The notes below the pieces were generated by a model. It searched no databases. It had not been told where the DNA came from and saw nothing but the letters and a program-made list of their open reading frames with translations. The position numbers were made by a program, and so were the translations under genes. A stretch of 64,000 nt of DNA, taken from positions 62,001 through 126,000 of the forward strand of contig BGKB01000033.1 in the NCBI GenBank assembly GCA_003116975.1. The letters run 5' to 3'. The DNA comes from Aurantiochytrium sp. KH105. Taxonomy: Eukaryota > Sar > Bigyra > Thraustochytrida > Thraustochytriidae. How positions within the stretch are numbered: position 1 is the stretch's first letter; each line of letters begins with the position of its first letter. This document shows positions 38,698-49,405 of this stretch, one piece after another.

Positions 38698-39907
38698 TCC
38701 TGCAAAAGCTGCCTTCATAGAATCAAAGAGCAATGGGGATTTGGCAAGAGCTGCTTGGAAACCGTGCATCCACTTGCAGACGTAAGGAGACACTTGGTTT
38801 TTCTTTCGTCCCTGGAATGTAGTTCTCTCTTCCTGTCTTCTATTTTCGGAGCTTTTTCTTTTCCAAAAAAAGGATAAGATCCACCTGTGCCATTTTCAAG
38901 GTCATTTATGAGATCGATTGCTTGTAAGGCTACGTATACTACGCTAGGACCGCGAAGATAGTTTCGGGTGTGGTGAGACGAGAAGACCTGCTGATAGAGT
39001 TCATCGTTCTGGCCACCTCCACGTCTTGCTCATTCGAGCCAAAAGAAGTAGTATCCTTGCCGTGTGAAGCAGCCTCAGCCGACCCGACACACTTGAGAAA
39101 AAGTATTGTTCTGGATTTACACAGAACTTCACAGTGTACCCACTGTTGCTGTTGTTGTATTGTTGCTGCTGCTGTGGTGCAGCTTATTGGCGTTCCCTTT
39201 CTTACGTCGATCGACTTTGACTGTGAATGCAAGTGTGCAGAGTTGTGGAGGGAGAGCAGCTGTAGGTCGACGGAAGCTTAGGACTTTGAGACCGGCAGCT
39301 AGTCTCATGTCCAACCCGAGACAGAACAGAATACCCACCAAGGCTACCTGAGATTCTGGAACCCCCACAGCTCAAGGAATGGAGTTCATGCGGAGTTTTC
39401 GACCCTCAGAGGTGGGCGCCACCAACGCAGGCAGAAGGCACGAAAGGAAGCCAAGTTTCAAGCTATCGTGGAACAGTTCGAGAAACGGAAAGAAACAATC
39501 AGAGTCAGAAAATCGTAGCATAGCAAAATGTAGAAGAAGTAGAGAGATAGAAGAAGAAGACCCAAGCAAGAGTTATACCCATGATTTGATGAAAGAATGT
39601 CACAGGGCAAAAAGACTGGGCTGCGGGCAGGCAGCGGATCGGGTTGTTGCCGAGGACGACAATACACATGGGTTTGCGAGAGAAAAAGACTCGGGGAAGA
39701 GATTATGCCCGAGGATTGGTCGAGAATCTGGCGTGAAGCTCGACGAGACAGTAAAGTTGTGTGTGATGAAAAGAAAGAAAGACCAGAGAGTGGGTCCCAC
39801 CCACTCGTGAGTTGGTTGGTTCCCGGCGCAAAGAAGAAAAAAGAGAGACCAAAAATCCGCCAGGTGGACGTGATTGTGTGTGATTGAGTGCCATGGAATG
39901 CATGAGC

Positions 39908-41413
39908 TTATGCGGCAACCATGGGGGTCTTGCGCTTCTTGATGGCACGGCGCATCTTCTGGCGGCGGCGGCGGAGCTCGCGCTTCTCCTGTGTGGTAGC
40001 CTTGCGCTTCTTGACGGGGCAAAAGCCGTCGGGGCGGTGGCCGGCGACGAGCTGGCCGCTCTGGCGGCGGACGCCGAAGCAGACGCTGCAAAACTGAATA
40101 GAGCGGCGCGTGGCCGTCATGCTGGCGTGGGCCATCGAGGCGTCAGGCGATGCCGCGGAGAGGAGGTCCTCGCCGCTGCTGTTCATGTCCGGGACCTGGG
40201 ACTCGGGGGAGAAGGGAGGGGTGTGCTCGCTGTGCATGGAGATGGGCGAGCTGTTGTCGGCCGGCTTGGTGGCGACGGCGAGGCCCGGCGCAGCGTAGGG
40301 CTGGCGGTCAGGCTGGAAGCCCATGTGCTGCGGGTGCTGCTGACGGTAGTTGTTCTGTGAAAAGGCCGGCTGGTGGTGGTGGTGGTGCTGCGGGTGCGCT
40401 GATGGCAGAAATGAAGAGGTGTAGCCGGGCGCCGCGGCGGACGATGATGCCGCGTCGGTGCCGTTGAGGAGGTCGGCGAGGCCGATCGAGGTGGAGCGAC
40501 CGCCCGTGAAAAAGGACGAGTTGCGGTTAAGCGGGAGGGGCTCGAGGCCGTCGAGCATCTCTTCACCGTTGGCAGCGCCATCCTGGTTCGGCCAAACATC
40601 GTACTCGCCCTCAACAAGCTTGTCAATGTCGATGTTAGGCAGGCTCTGGCATGAGAGGGAGAATTCGCTCGTGGAGCGGAAGAGCATCTCGGGGTCCGCG
40701 ACGGTCTGGTCGCCAAAGGAAGGCTGGGGGTGCATGGCGTTGTGGAGAGGCATGGTGCGGGAGAGAAAGGCAAACTTCTCGCTGGCGAGATCCTCGCGCA
40801 CGGGGAACTGGCTGGCGATCTCGCGCGGGAGGGCCTGGAGGGTCTTGGGGTGCCATCCGCGGAAGACGATTTGGCAGCTCTGGCAAGAGTACTGCTTGGC
40901 CGCGATGTAGGCGTCCTCGTCGTGAACAAAAAAGAAATCGGAGGGCCACTCGCCGCTGTCAACGTTGCGGGTGGACGCGCAGTGCGGGCAGGGCATGCTC
41001 TTCTGGAGAGTGGTGGTGTTGACGAAGAGGGTCTCGGGGAGCCACACGGTGAGCATTTGCTTGGAGACGCCGTTGCCCATGCCCTGGAGCGGGACGGTGG
41101 CCTTCATCTGTCCGGGGCGCTGCAGCCTCTCGACGGCGGCCTGGATGGCGGCCATTGCGGGGAAAACATCTCCCTTTGGCTGCTGGTGCTGGGTCTGTGC
41201 CGGCTGCTGGTGCTGCTTGACGGCGTAGTTGTTCATGCTGGGGGCCTCGAGTCCGAAGCCGCCGTGGGCGGTGGTGAGAGCGGCGTCGTTGGCCATGATG
41301 TCGGTCGTCGAGTCGCTTCCGTTGCTGCTCGCCGTCTCGAAGGAGTCGTCCTCCCAGTCCGTGTTCAGGATCGTTGAGCCGATCGAGAGTCCAGGGACTT
41401 GGCGCATGGGCAT
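39908..41413 (-). CDS. Zinc-ribbon factor with C-terminal C2HC-basic module (paralogue 2)
   Basis: This is a 501-residue protein from ATG 41413 (MPMRQVPGLSIGS). Residues ~122-215 contain a zinc-ribbon-like unit: CPHC at 142-145, CQSC at 177-180, then GWHPKTLQALPREIASQFP. That ribbon followed by a (D/H)P-x2-L-x2-LP-x2-I-x3-FP pattern recalls domains seen in transposon-derived eukaryotic proteins. This is from memory and not verified. The middle is Ser/His/Pro-rich and probably disordered. The C-terminus (39929-40099) is the shared module: FCSVCFGVRRQSG, GHRPDGFCPV and ELRRRRQKMRRAIKKRK. C-x2-C-x13-H-x5-C spacing is identical to the gene at 34736-36292, which lacks the zinc ribbon. A nuclear DNA-binding role is inferred. 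Confidence 0.85.
   Translation of the reverse strand: MPMRQVPGLSIGSTILNTDWEDDSFETASSNGSDSTTDIMANDAALTTAHGGFGLEAPSMNNYAVKQHQQPAQTQHQQPKGDVFPAMAAIQAAVERLQRPGQMKATVPLQGMGNGVSKQMLTVWLPETLFVNTTTLQKSMPCPHCASTRNVDSGEWPSDFFFVHDEDAYIAAKQYSCQSCQIVFRGWHPKTLQALPREIASQFPVREDLASEKFAFLSRTMPLHNAMHPQPSFGDQTVADPEMLFRSTSEFSLSCQSLPNIDIDKLVEGEYDVWPNQDGAANGEEMLDGLEPLPLNRNSSFFTGGRSTSIGLADLLNGTDAASSSAAAPGYTSSFLPSAHPQHHHHHQPAFSQNNYRQQHPQHMGFQPDRQPYAAPGLAVATKPADNSSPISMHSEHTPPFSPESQVPDMNSSGEDLLSAASPDASMAHASMTATRRSIQFCSVCFGVRRQSGQLVAGHRPDGFCPVKKRKATTQEKRELRRRRQKMRRAIKKRKTPMVAA
40769..41050 (-). other. Zinc-ribbon-like domain region within paralogue 2
   Basis: This segment encodes residues ~122-215, with two CxxC knuckles 31 residues apart and the following LP/FP-containing helix. 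The aromatic-rich loop between the knuckles (SDFFFVHDEDAYI) and the ordered residues around it contrast with the low-complexity flanks. Confidence 0.55.
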
Positions 41414-41635
41414 TCTTCTCTGCCTAGCTCTGTTGCGTTGCGTCTCTCTCCCTCAGCCGCGCGGGTCGGTGCCGCGGGCGCGCGCGCGCGTCCGTCGCCG
41501 TCTCCGTCTGCGTATCTGCTTGGCTGTCTGCTTGCTGTCTGCAAGGCTGGCTCGCGTGCGGCGATCTCGAGCGAGTAGGCGCGGGTGTTTCGGGTTTGCT
41601 TGTCTCGCCTCGCCGGCCTCGCTCCTCGCTGCTTT

Positions 41636-41690
41636 CCTCCTTTCCTTTCCTTTGTTCTTTCTCCTTTCCTTTCCTTTCCTTTCCTTTCTT
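41636..41690. repeat. (CCTTT)n pentanucleotide repeat
   Basis: About ten CCTTT units, with one interruption, in the upstream region of paralogue 2, about 225 bases before its ATG. On the coding strand it is an A/G-rich tract. Confidence 0.9.
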
Positions 41691-42205
41691 CTGACCTTCG
41701 CTGCTCCTGACCTTCGCCCTCCCTCCCGCCCTCCCTCCCTCTCTCCCCTCACTGCTGCTCCCTCCGCCGCCGCTTCTTCCCGCTCCCGCGCCCGCCTGCT
41801 TTCCACGGTGACCGGCCGCCCCCCACAGCAGCTTTGGGTGCGGTCCAATCCATCACGCGCCGGCGTTCCTGCCTTCCCGGAAGCCCGGCGCTCAGGCGGG
41901 GGAACTCGCGCGCAAGCGGCGCAAGCGGCGCAAGCGACGCCGCCGCCGGCGAATCCCGGGCGCCCCTCTCGCGCGCCGACTCGCGCGCTGCCCCCCTCGC
42001 ACCCCCTCTCGCTGCTCTGTTCTTTCTGCCTTGCCCTGCCTTGCTCTGCTCGGCTCGACTCTACACGAGGAACTGTGCTGCAATGCGATGCGAAGCGCGC
42101 TGCGGCTTGTCGTGATGGCCTCGGCGGCACGGACGCGGAGGGGAGGAGGAGTAGAGAAAAGAGGTCGGGGCCGGGACGGATTTTCCGAATCATGTGCAGC
42201 GAGAG

Positions 42206-42232
42206 GTCGATCGATCGATCGATCGATGGATG
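42206..42232. repeat. (GATC)n microsatellite
   Basis: Five to six copies of the self-complementary unit GATC, ending in GATG. Shorter GATC runs recur at ~33774, ~46384, ~47604, 55320-55344 and ~55742. Confidence 0.9.
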
Positions 42233-44715
42233 GAAATGAATCGTGGATTGAGGCGAATTCCGAGGGCGAAATGACCAAGAAAGAATAGACAATGTCGAAG
42301 GATAGAATAAAAAAATCGACCAAGAAGAAGCGGCTGCAGCGAACGTCCCTCGCAGGTTCGGACGGACGGCCCCAAGCAAGGCAAAGCAAGGCAAGCAAGC
42401 AAGCAAGCAAGCACTGCAGCTGCTAGCGAACGGCCGGGACGCGTGCTGCGGCTTGCGTGCTGCGTCCGGCAGGCGGCGTGCTGCACTGGGCCCATCTCGC
42501 GTCACGCCTCGCCGACCTCGACCTGGCCGCAAGCAGGTATAAGCAACAAACAACCACTGCAACTACAAGCGATGCGAGCTCGCTCTTCTGCAAGATGCGA
42601 GATCTTCGCTTTTCCTCGACCTTGTTTTCTCCCCCCCCCTTTTCTACTACCTTCTCACGGCATCCAGCGGCCGGCATCCCGGCCTCGGATTCATCGCTTG
42701 CTCCTGCCCTCGCCAAATGCACCATTGCCTGCTCTGCCCGCGCACTGCTGCAAGAGTGCCAGAAAAAGATACAAGAGCAGCTGCAGCGTGACGGCCGGGG
42801 GGGGCAGGCGGCCGCGTCGCGTCCGGAGCGCGGCGGTTTCGCCGACGCTGCCTTCTTCCCCCCTTTTCTCTTGTTCCGTGATGCCGGAGGGAGCTGACTT
42901 CCTCGCTGCATTCGGGCGACAAGCAGACCGAAGCCCGCAGCCTCCCGCAGCCACCTACATCGTCCTCCACAGTCCCGCAATGCAGCGCCATGCTGGAGCG
43001 GCCCGGGCAGCCTTGTGGGGGCCGCCGGATCGCGCGTGCATTATCATCTCCCCATTTTCTATCTCTAGTAAATCTCGTGGTTGTGGCTGCATCGTCTGCC
43101 CTGCGCGCCGGGCAACAAACAAACAGCCAGGCCCCGCGCGCGCCTCGCTTTCTTCTCCGCCTCCCTCCCCCTCTCCGGCGCCCGCTTCCGCGCCTGGGCC
43201 CCGCGCCAGCCATGCCAGGCGAAGCATCCACGCCGACGGGGTCGCCATCCATTCCCGCGCCGCGTGCTTTTGCGCGCCTTTGCGCCGCCGCCAGCCCCCG
43301 CGGCCAGCCCCCGCCGCGCAGGTACCCGCGCACTGCAGTGCCACACAGTGTGGCGCCGCGCCCGCCTCGCTGGACCCGCGGCGCCCAGCGAGTGCAGCCC
43401 CGCTCGCGCGCCCGCGCACAAGGAGAGCTCGCTCGACATTCGCCATGGTCGCGTCGACGCATCCACTCGGGCTGGCGAGGCAGGGCGGCGCGGGTCGAGG
43501 CGGCCGATGGAGGGATGGATGTACGGACCAGGGGGGAAAGGCGAGGGTACATTAGTGAAGTGCATTGCAGGGCATTACGTAGAGAATGTGTCGCATCGCA
43601 CAGCGCCGCACAGCACAGCACAGGGAGGGGGGGAAAGGCTTGGACTCGCGGGGCGGCAAGGTTCCTCTTGGGTCGGCTAGGCTCGCCTTGCAGCCTGCCT
43701 GCCTGCGTGCTTGGACGAATGGCTGGTTGGCTGGCAGGATGGCTTGCTGGATGCTGGCTGGATAGCAGCTTTTTGGAGAATCGACGCAGGCAAGGCCTGG
43801 CTGGCTGGCTCGACCCAAGACGGCCGGACGGCCGGCCTCTGCGTGGCCGTTGACTTTGCTTGGCTTTGCTTGAGCCCAGCAGCCGGCAACCTACAACGCA
43901 GACAGGGGGGAACTCGATCAAGAAAATGACGCCAGCAGTGCTGTGCTGTGCGCGCCTATTGCGGTCGCTGTGGCGCGTAGGTGCACTGGACAGGCCCCTC
44001 AGTGGCCATGGTGGAGGGCCGCGCCGTGCCGTGGCCGCCACAGTGGCGCTAGGTAACCAGTACTAAACCAACACAGTGGACCGCAGACATCTGCTGCACA
44101 AAGCTAACTGCTGTGGTCCAGCATGGCTCCGCCTCACGCACGAGAAATTCCGGTTTCAGCACAGCTCCTTGGTGTGAGGGGCTTCTCCAGACGCAACTCA
44201 CAGTGGACGGAGGGGTTTTGCTGTGAGCTGCTCTCTGGCCGCTCCATGCGGGCTCCTCCCTCCCCCGACTCTCCGCGCCGCTTGCACGCACGGGCTGCGA
44301 GGGCTGTCGCGCCGCCATCGCCGCCCGTCGCACAGCACGGCTGGCGGCGGCGCCGTGCCACCAGCACGGCTGGCGTCGTCGTCTTGTTAACCAAAAACGC
44401 AGCCCTCCGCCAACAAAAGCGCCCACCGCAGCCCCAAACCAGCCCTTCGGTCTCCCGAGCGCAGGCAAGGCCTGTCTGCAGCTGCCTACTCGCAGAGAAC
44501 GCGGCACCGCGGGCGCGCTTGATTGCGCGGTTCTGATCCTCGCATCGCATCGCACTGGCATCGCCGCCCCGCCTCCGTTCCGCTCTGTGGCTGGCTCCAG
44601 GTAAGCTCCGGCGCCGTGGCAGAATTTCTCGCTCGCTTTCTCCACTTTCTGCCTCGCTCCTTTCCAGCTTCGACCAGCGAGTGGCACGCACGCAGTGCAG
44701 GACGTGCGAGCACCG

Positions 44716-44780
44716 CAAGCAAGGCAAGGCAAGGCAAGGCAAGGCAAGGCAAGGCAAGGCAAGGCAAGGCAAGGCAAGGC
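44716..44780. repeat. (GGCAA)n pentanucleotide repeat
   Basis: Thirteen nearly perfect copies, the longest 5-bp array in the window. Reverse-complement arrays (CCTTG) lie at 33871-33905. Confidence 0.95.
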
Positions 44781-45927
44781 AGGCGGGCAGTTAGTTTCGG
44801 CTGGCCAGCCTGCTTACTCACTTACTTACAACCTCAGTCTTGTCTTCCATCCCTCGCTCCACTGTGATGCGCCCTGGCGCAACAAGACGCCTCGCAAGCA
44901 CGTCGCCGCCGCTACACAGTGGTCGGTCGCCGACGCACCTCTCCTTTCCCGCCCTCCCTCCCTCGCCGACCGTCGTCTGTCGTGCCGCGCAAGTTCGCGG
45001 CGCGGCGTCTGCAGCCGCTCCGTGCTTCGAGGGTAGCCACCAGCCAGCCACAGCAGGCACATGCAGGCCGCGGCCAAACCGACGGGCGCTTGCTCGCGCA
45101 TCCTGCATCGCGAGGCGGGTCGAGCCGAGTCGAGCCGACTCGGGGCGCCTGCTTTTTCCGGCCTCCTCTTCTTTTTCTCCTCCCCTGCGCAACGCGCCTG
45201 AATCCCGCCGCGCGTCACGTCTGTTGGCCAGCAAACTAACGCTCGCTGGCCGCCCGGCCGACCGCTCGCTCGACGGCCGCGCGTCCTGGAGAGCGCTCGC
45301 TCGGCTGCTGCCGTGCCGGGCTCGTCCGGCGCAGGGGCAGGCGGAAGGAAGGGGCCTCGCGGCGCGCCGTCGTGGACCGCGGGAGGCGTTGAAAATCTCG
45401 CAATCCGCAGCTGCGGTGTCGCCCCCACAACTGCCCCTCACAGCCAGCGCGGATTTGAAGTAAGCTAGCTAGCTTTCGAATTGTCCTTCGCCGGCCAAGC
45501 AAACACACTGCCACAGAACCTCCGGGCACCCTTTTTCGCGACGCACCTTCCTTCTCCAGAACTTCGCGGCAAACGCACGCGCGCGTCGGTCTTGCGCCCG
45601 CCCGCGACACGGTTCCTGGACACGCACCACGCAGGGGGGGGGGTGGATTGATCGATTTTGATCGGCCGCGGTTGATCTGGCTGGCTCGACCGGACGATCA
45701 CCGCTGATACGCCCCGGTAGCCTGACCCCATGTGGTGATATAGGGGCAGGCCAAGAAGATGGCCACTGCGCCAGCCAGCACGGTTCATTCATTCATTCAT
45801 TCTTTCTTTCATTGTTTATTTTTTTTATTCAGGGCTGGACGAGGTGAAGGAGCGACGCCGCAGGCTGAATGGTCCATGGTTGGCCGGCTGCTGGGAGACA
45901 GGGTCGTGCAGGACGGAGATAAGGCCT

Positions 45928-45953
45928 GAGCTGCAGCTGCAGCTGCAGCTGCT
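45928..45953. repeat. (CAGCTG)n / CTGCAG microsatellite
   Basis: About four copies of CAGCTG, a palindromic hexamer that is also an E-box core. It may fold back on itself. Confidence 0.9.
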
Positions 45954-47238
45954 TGCAAGCTAGCAGGACGTTTCCAGCACTCTTCCATAGGCGCCGTTTC
46001 GGCCCAGCTAGCTATAGCCACGCTAGGCCAAGCCGGCCAGGACGAGTCGCGAATGAGCGAGCGGCGCCCCAACTGGTCCGGCTCGTCTGGCTCCCTCCCC
46101 TTTGTGCAGTTCCGGCTGTCTTGCCGCGCCGCGCCGCGCCGAGCCTGCTTCTCCCAGAGCGTTCTCGCGCGGCTCGCGGTGGTCGGGCCGAAAAAAAGTA
46201 AACAAAATGCGAGACCGCACACCATCGTTTCTTGGCAGGCTGCTCGCTCGGCCTACACAGTGGATGGACTGCCAATGGCCATGGCGGATGGACGACGCAC
46301 TCGCTCACTGCAGCGATCACTCCAGGCTCCTTTTCACGGGTCGCTGTCGCCGCCGCGAGTCCTGGCTCGTTTCGATTCACTCCGATCGATCGAGGCGTCC
46401 TCCGCCCGCGGCGCGTCGGCAGCGCAGCCTGCCTGCAGCCAGGCGGCCGCTGCACGCACGACAGCGCCTGTCCTCCGCGCCCACCACCGCCACCTGACAA
46501 GACTTCGAGAAGCCCTCGCGGCTTCTCAGGCCCCTTGCCCTCGGCTCCAGCACGCGCTTCGGGCGCCCGTGGGGGGGCGCTGGCCCACGCCGTTCGCGAA
46601 GATCAGGGCCGCCGAGGAGGGAGGTATGGTGTGCGTGCTGATCATTGCGTGCGAGCGCCCCGGCCACGCGCAAGGTGTCGGCGCTCGACCGTAAAGGCAC
46701 ACGCGCTCCCTGACGGGTGCCCGCGCTTTCCTAAGAGCGTCTCGAATCAGTCTCACCTCCACAACAACGGTGTACTGCCCGCGCGATCACCTCTTCCCAC
46801 AGTCGCTGTCTTCTTGCTGATGCCAGTTAGTTCCCCTGACCTTCGCCGTGCTGTGCTGCGCCGTGCTGTGCAACGCCGCCCGTGCTGAGCCTGGCCGGTG
46901 ACCGGCGGCGCCCGCACAGACGCCCGCGAGCGAGGGCCGGCCAGCCCGCGCGTCTGACTGACCGCGCGTTGTCCGTCGCATCGTATTGGGGGGTCTCATC
47001 GATCGCGCAGCGCGCAGATCGCCTCCTTGCAGCTTGTTGGTTGTTGAGAAAACCTTTCTCGAACATCGATCGGCCTGCCTGCCTGTGTACTATACTAACT
47101 TTAAATAAGGAGGGCAGTCTGAGGTTGGTATGGCCGCACCGCCGTGCTGGCGTCAGCGCCTCGCGCGTGCTGGCGCCAGTCCCCGCGCGTCTGCGCCAAT
47201 GGACGGTCGATCCGCGCGGCAGCGGCACGGCCAGCCAG

Positions 47239-47279
47239 CGACCGACCGACCTACCGACCGACCGACCGACCGACCGACG
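47239..47279. repeat. (CGAC)n microsatellite
   Basis: About ten copies of CGAC with one CTAC interruption. A looser ACGA-type array follows at 47638-47700. Confidence 0.9.
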
Positions 47280-48731
47280 AGTGGCCGCACGACAGCGACA
47301 GCGACGCGGGGCGCCTTTCTCCTCCGTGCCTCCCATTCGGCTTCCCGCTTCCACAGCGCCCCGCCACTGTGGAAAGCGGAAAGCGGAAAGCCTGCTGCCA
47401 TGGCTGGTGGCCGCGGGTTTTACCTTTCCTGTCTCTTTTCGGCCCTACCCTGGCAGTCGCCAGGTCCTGGGAGCGCCTGCCCGTGCCAGGCCGCGATTTG
47501 ACTGTCGGGTGTGGTCTGCTTTGCTGGCTGCTGGCCGCAGACTCCGCCGCCAGCGCAGCACAGCTCGTTTCGATGGATAGGTCTGTTGGGCGAGCGACGT
47601 CGATCGATCGATCGCCGACCCTCCCTCGATCGATGGTCGAACGAACGAACAGACGAACGAAGTAACGAACGAACTAACGAACCAACGAGCGGACGACCAG
47701 CAATAAGCAGGCATAGTAAGTGGGTACTGGTTGTGATGAGAGCTAGCTCGCAAGAACGCGAGCTAGCAAGCAAGAACGCAAGCGAATACTCAAGCCGCGG
47801 GCTCCAGGCAAGCAAGGACCCAAGCGGGGAAGTCCTGTGTAGGATGCGCGGGCGAGTGCTGAAGAAGGACCCCATAGACCATGAGAAACCGCAGCGCGAA
47901 CAGGCCTCCCTCGCGGCCCCGCCTGCGCGCGCGCGCGAGCCGGATGATCGGTGTCCACGACGGCTCGCACGGGCCTCGCGTGCTCGCGCTGGGGCCTCCA
48001 TCCGCCGACCAGGTCCCACGTGAGGTGACAGGATTCTCAACGCGTAGAACTGCAAGATCCCAGCTACAAAAACCCCGCTTCCGGTCCGAAGAGAGGCGTC
48101 GAGGGCTTTACGAACCGCCACATTGCTGCCGGTAGTGATGTATGGCGTGGAGAACATGTCGGGACGGAGGCGACAAATGGCACCGGAAAGCACTGGTAGC
48201 GTCGAGAATTCAACCTCGCGCAAAGAACGCACCGGGTCCTGGCCGCCCGGACCAAAGGCTCGAGCACTGGGCCTGCAGAAGCAGGATTTGCCGATGGTGT
48301 AATGGGCCTGCAGGCTGCACATTCAAGCCGCACGTCACAGTCACGTTCATCGACTTTGCTCCGTGCATCCGTTCCGTCCGCGTGCATAACGCAAGCCAGC
48401 GAGGAAGCGAGCGAGAAAACCAAGCCGAGAATGACATGCGGGGAAGTTGACAAGAAATGCATGCACGCATGCATGCGACGCGAGGAAAGCAAGTGAAAAT
48501 GTCGAGCCCAAATATCCTTCGCGTTCTCAACGCACAGGTGTGCACTTCTCTTCCTCCGCCAACTCGCCGTTCTCGCAATTGAAAAGCCACCTTACCCAAT
48601 TCTTCTTATTTATAATCTATACCGATGTTCAAGCTCGGTTTTCCCGTGAGGAGATCATGTCAAATAGCACCTTAAAGCACATCAAGTACATATTATTGCA
48701 CTGACTTTCTTTCAATGTGACGGTGAAAATG

Positions 48732-49052
48732 CTACTTTCCCCGAAACCGGCTAGTCATGCCACGCTGGAACCGGAATAATTCATTTGTCCCGGTACGTTC
48801 CTGTTTGTTCGTAAAGTCCCTTTTTTGTATGTGCTTCGGCAAAATCGGCTTTTCTGCTTCGGCTTCCAGAACAACGCCCTCCATCTTCAACGTGTCTACA
48901 AGTTCTCGAATCTCGCTCTCTATCGCCGACTGTCTTGTAGCTCCGGACCGCTCGTCTCTGCGCAAGGTTGTCCGCCCGGTCAACGGAATATAAAACCCTT
49001 TACGCGCGGCCTCCGCAAGGGGAGAATTGCTCGGAGTTCGACTTGCGCGCAC
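48732..49052 (-). CDS. Hypothetical small frame, possible terminal exon
   Basis: This frame of up to 106 codons on the minus strand has no upstream ATG (it opens from a GTG). It reads more like protein than its neighbours: IESEIRELVDTLKMEGVVLE then KPILPKHIQKRDF and RFQRGMTSRFRGK before the stop. The section has clearly lower GC than the flanks. A GCGCAG at 48963-48958 on the minus strand could be a splice acceptor, making 48732-48957 a last exon. No family recognised. It may also be a remnant or chance frame. Confidence 0.2.
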   Translation of the reverse strand: MRASRTPSNSPLAEAARKGFYIPLTGRTTLRRDERSGATRQSAIESEIRELVDTLKMEGVVLEAEAEKPILPKHIQKRDFTNKQERTGTNELFRFQRGMTSRFRGK

Positions 49053-49405
49053 GGATAGCGCACTTGCGGGGAGCCGGGCCTGGTGACCGGTGTCTTCGTC
49101 TCCCTCTCCCGCGGTCAGTCAGAGCCGTAACGGGGAGAGTGCCGTACACGTGGTCGCTGTGCCACGTCAGCGCTTCCGCGCGGAGCGGAGCGGAGCAGAG
49201 CAGAGCAGCTGGCAGCTTCCGGCTCTCGTCCGGTAGAAAGAACCTGGCCTCGACGCGCCTTTTTCGGCAGCTCGGCCAGAACCGGAAAGGAGCAAGCTCA
49301 CCGGGCCTTTCCTGCTCGGTGTACGCTCTCGCTCCCTGCTCATACGCGCCTCGTTCGCTCGCAATCTTGCCCAAGCACGCGCATAAGCACGAGCAGCTCG
49401 CAAAG
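49053..49405. other. bZIP gene 1 upstream region
   Basis: These 353 bases precede the bZIP ATG and include a CGGAG/CAGAG pentamer array (49181-49208). The bZIP frame stays open upstream to 48968 but encodes Arg/Ser-rich text. A poor ATG context and the absence of conservation-like features argue against it. Confidence 0.5.
49181..49208. repeat. (CGGAG/CAGAG)n pentamer array
   Basis: Five to six copies of 5-bp units about 200 bases upstream of the bZIP ATG at 49406, resembling the array 95 bases upstream of the TRIC-like gene. Confidence 0.85.

Larger units (their letters stand above)
37662..39907. other. Intergenic region with G-run and 19-bp minisatellite
   Basis: This 2.2-kb region holds the ankyrin promoter (left) and the 3' flank of the second C2HC-basic gene (right). 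It is AT-richer than the other long intergenic regions. It holds a 16-base G run (38050-38065) and a 19-bp tandem repeat. A frame at 39379-39810 plus is Lys/Arg/Ser-rich without a fold and overlaps the probable 3' UTR of the minus-strand gene. Confidence 0.6.
41414..45800. other. Very GC-rich intergenic region, no convincing gene
   Basis: This is the upstream region of paralogue 2. Frames of 200-460 codons open on both strands at once (41453-42562 minus, 42443-43555 plus, 42647-44041 minus). They overlap and are Arg/Ala/Pro/Ser-rich, as expected from GC bias. None shows a domain. Several tandem repeats are listed separately. I see no tRNA or rRNA. Confidence 0.6.
45801..48731. other. Intergenic region, no convincing gene
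   Basis: The GC-rich region continues, with a tetranucleotide ATTC block at ~45786-45806 and several arrays listed separately. A minus-strand frame (47420-48322) has a part that reads less like shadow sequence (around 48000-48260, for example DMFSTPYITTGSNVAVRKAL), but it runs into Arg/Ala-rich sequence and I cannot assign it. Confidence 0.5.

Noticed and set aside
39379-39810. 143-codon plus-strand frame
   Set aside because: Lys/Arg/Ser-rich without a fold and antisense to the probable 3' UTR of the gene at 39908-41413.
41453-44041. Frames of 336-464 codons on both strands
   Set aside because: They overlap one another and reflect very high GC with few stop codons; sequence is dominated by Arg, Ala, Pro and Ser.
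47420-48322. 300-codon minus-strand frame with a partly protein-like middle
   Set aside because: Only ~80 residues near 48000-48260 look plausible, no family is recognised, and the rest is Arg/Ser-rich repeat text; kept as a note only.
48968-49405. Upstream extension of bZIP 1
   Set aside because: The text is low-complexity and contains the pentamer array; the ATG at 49406 leads directly into the conserved TPP-x-SP and basic region.
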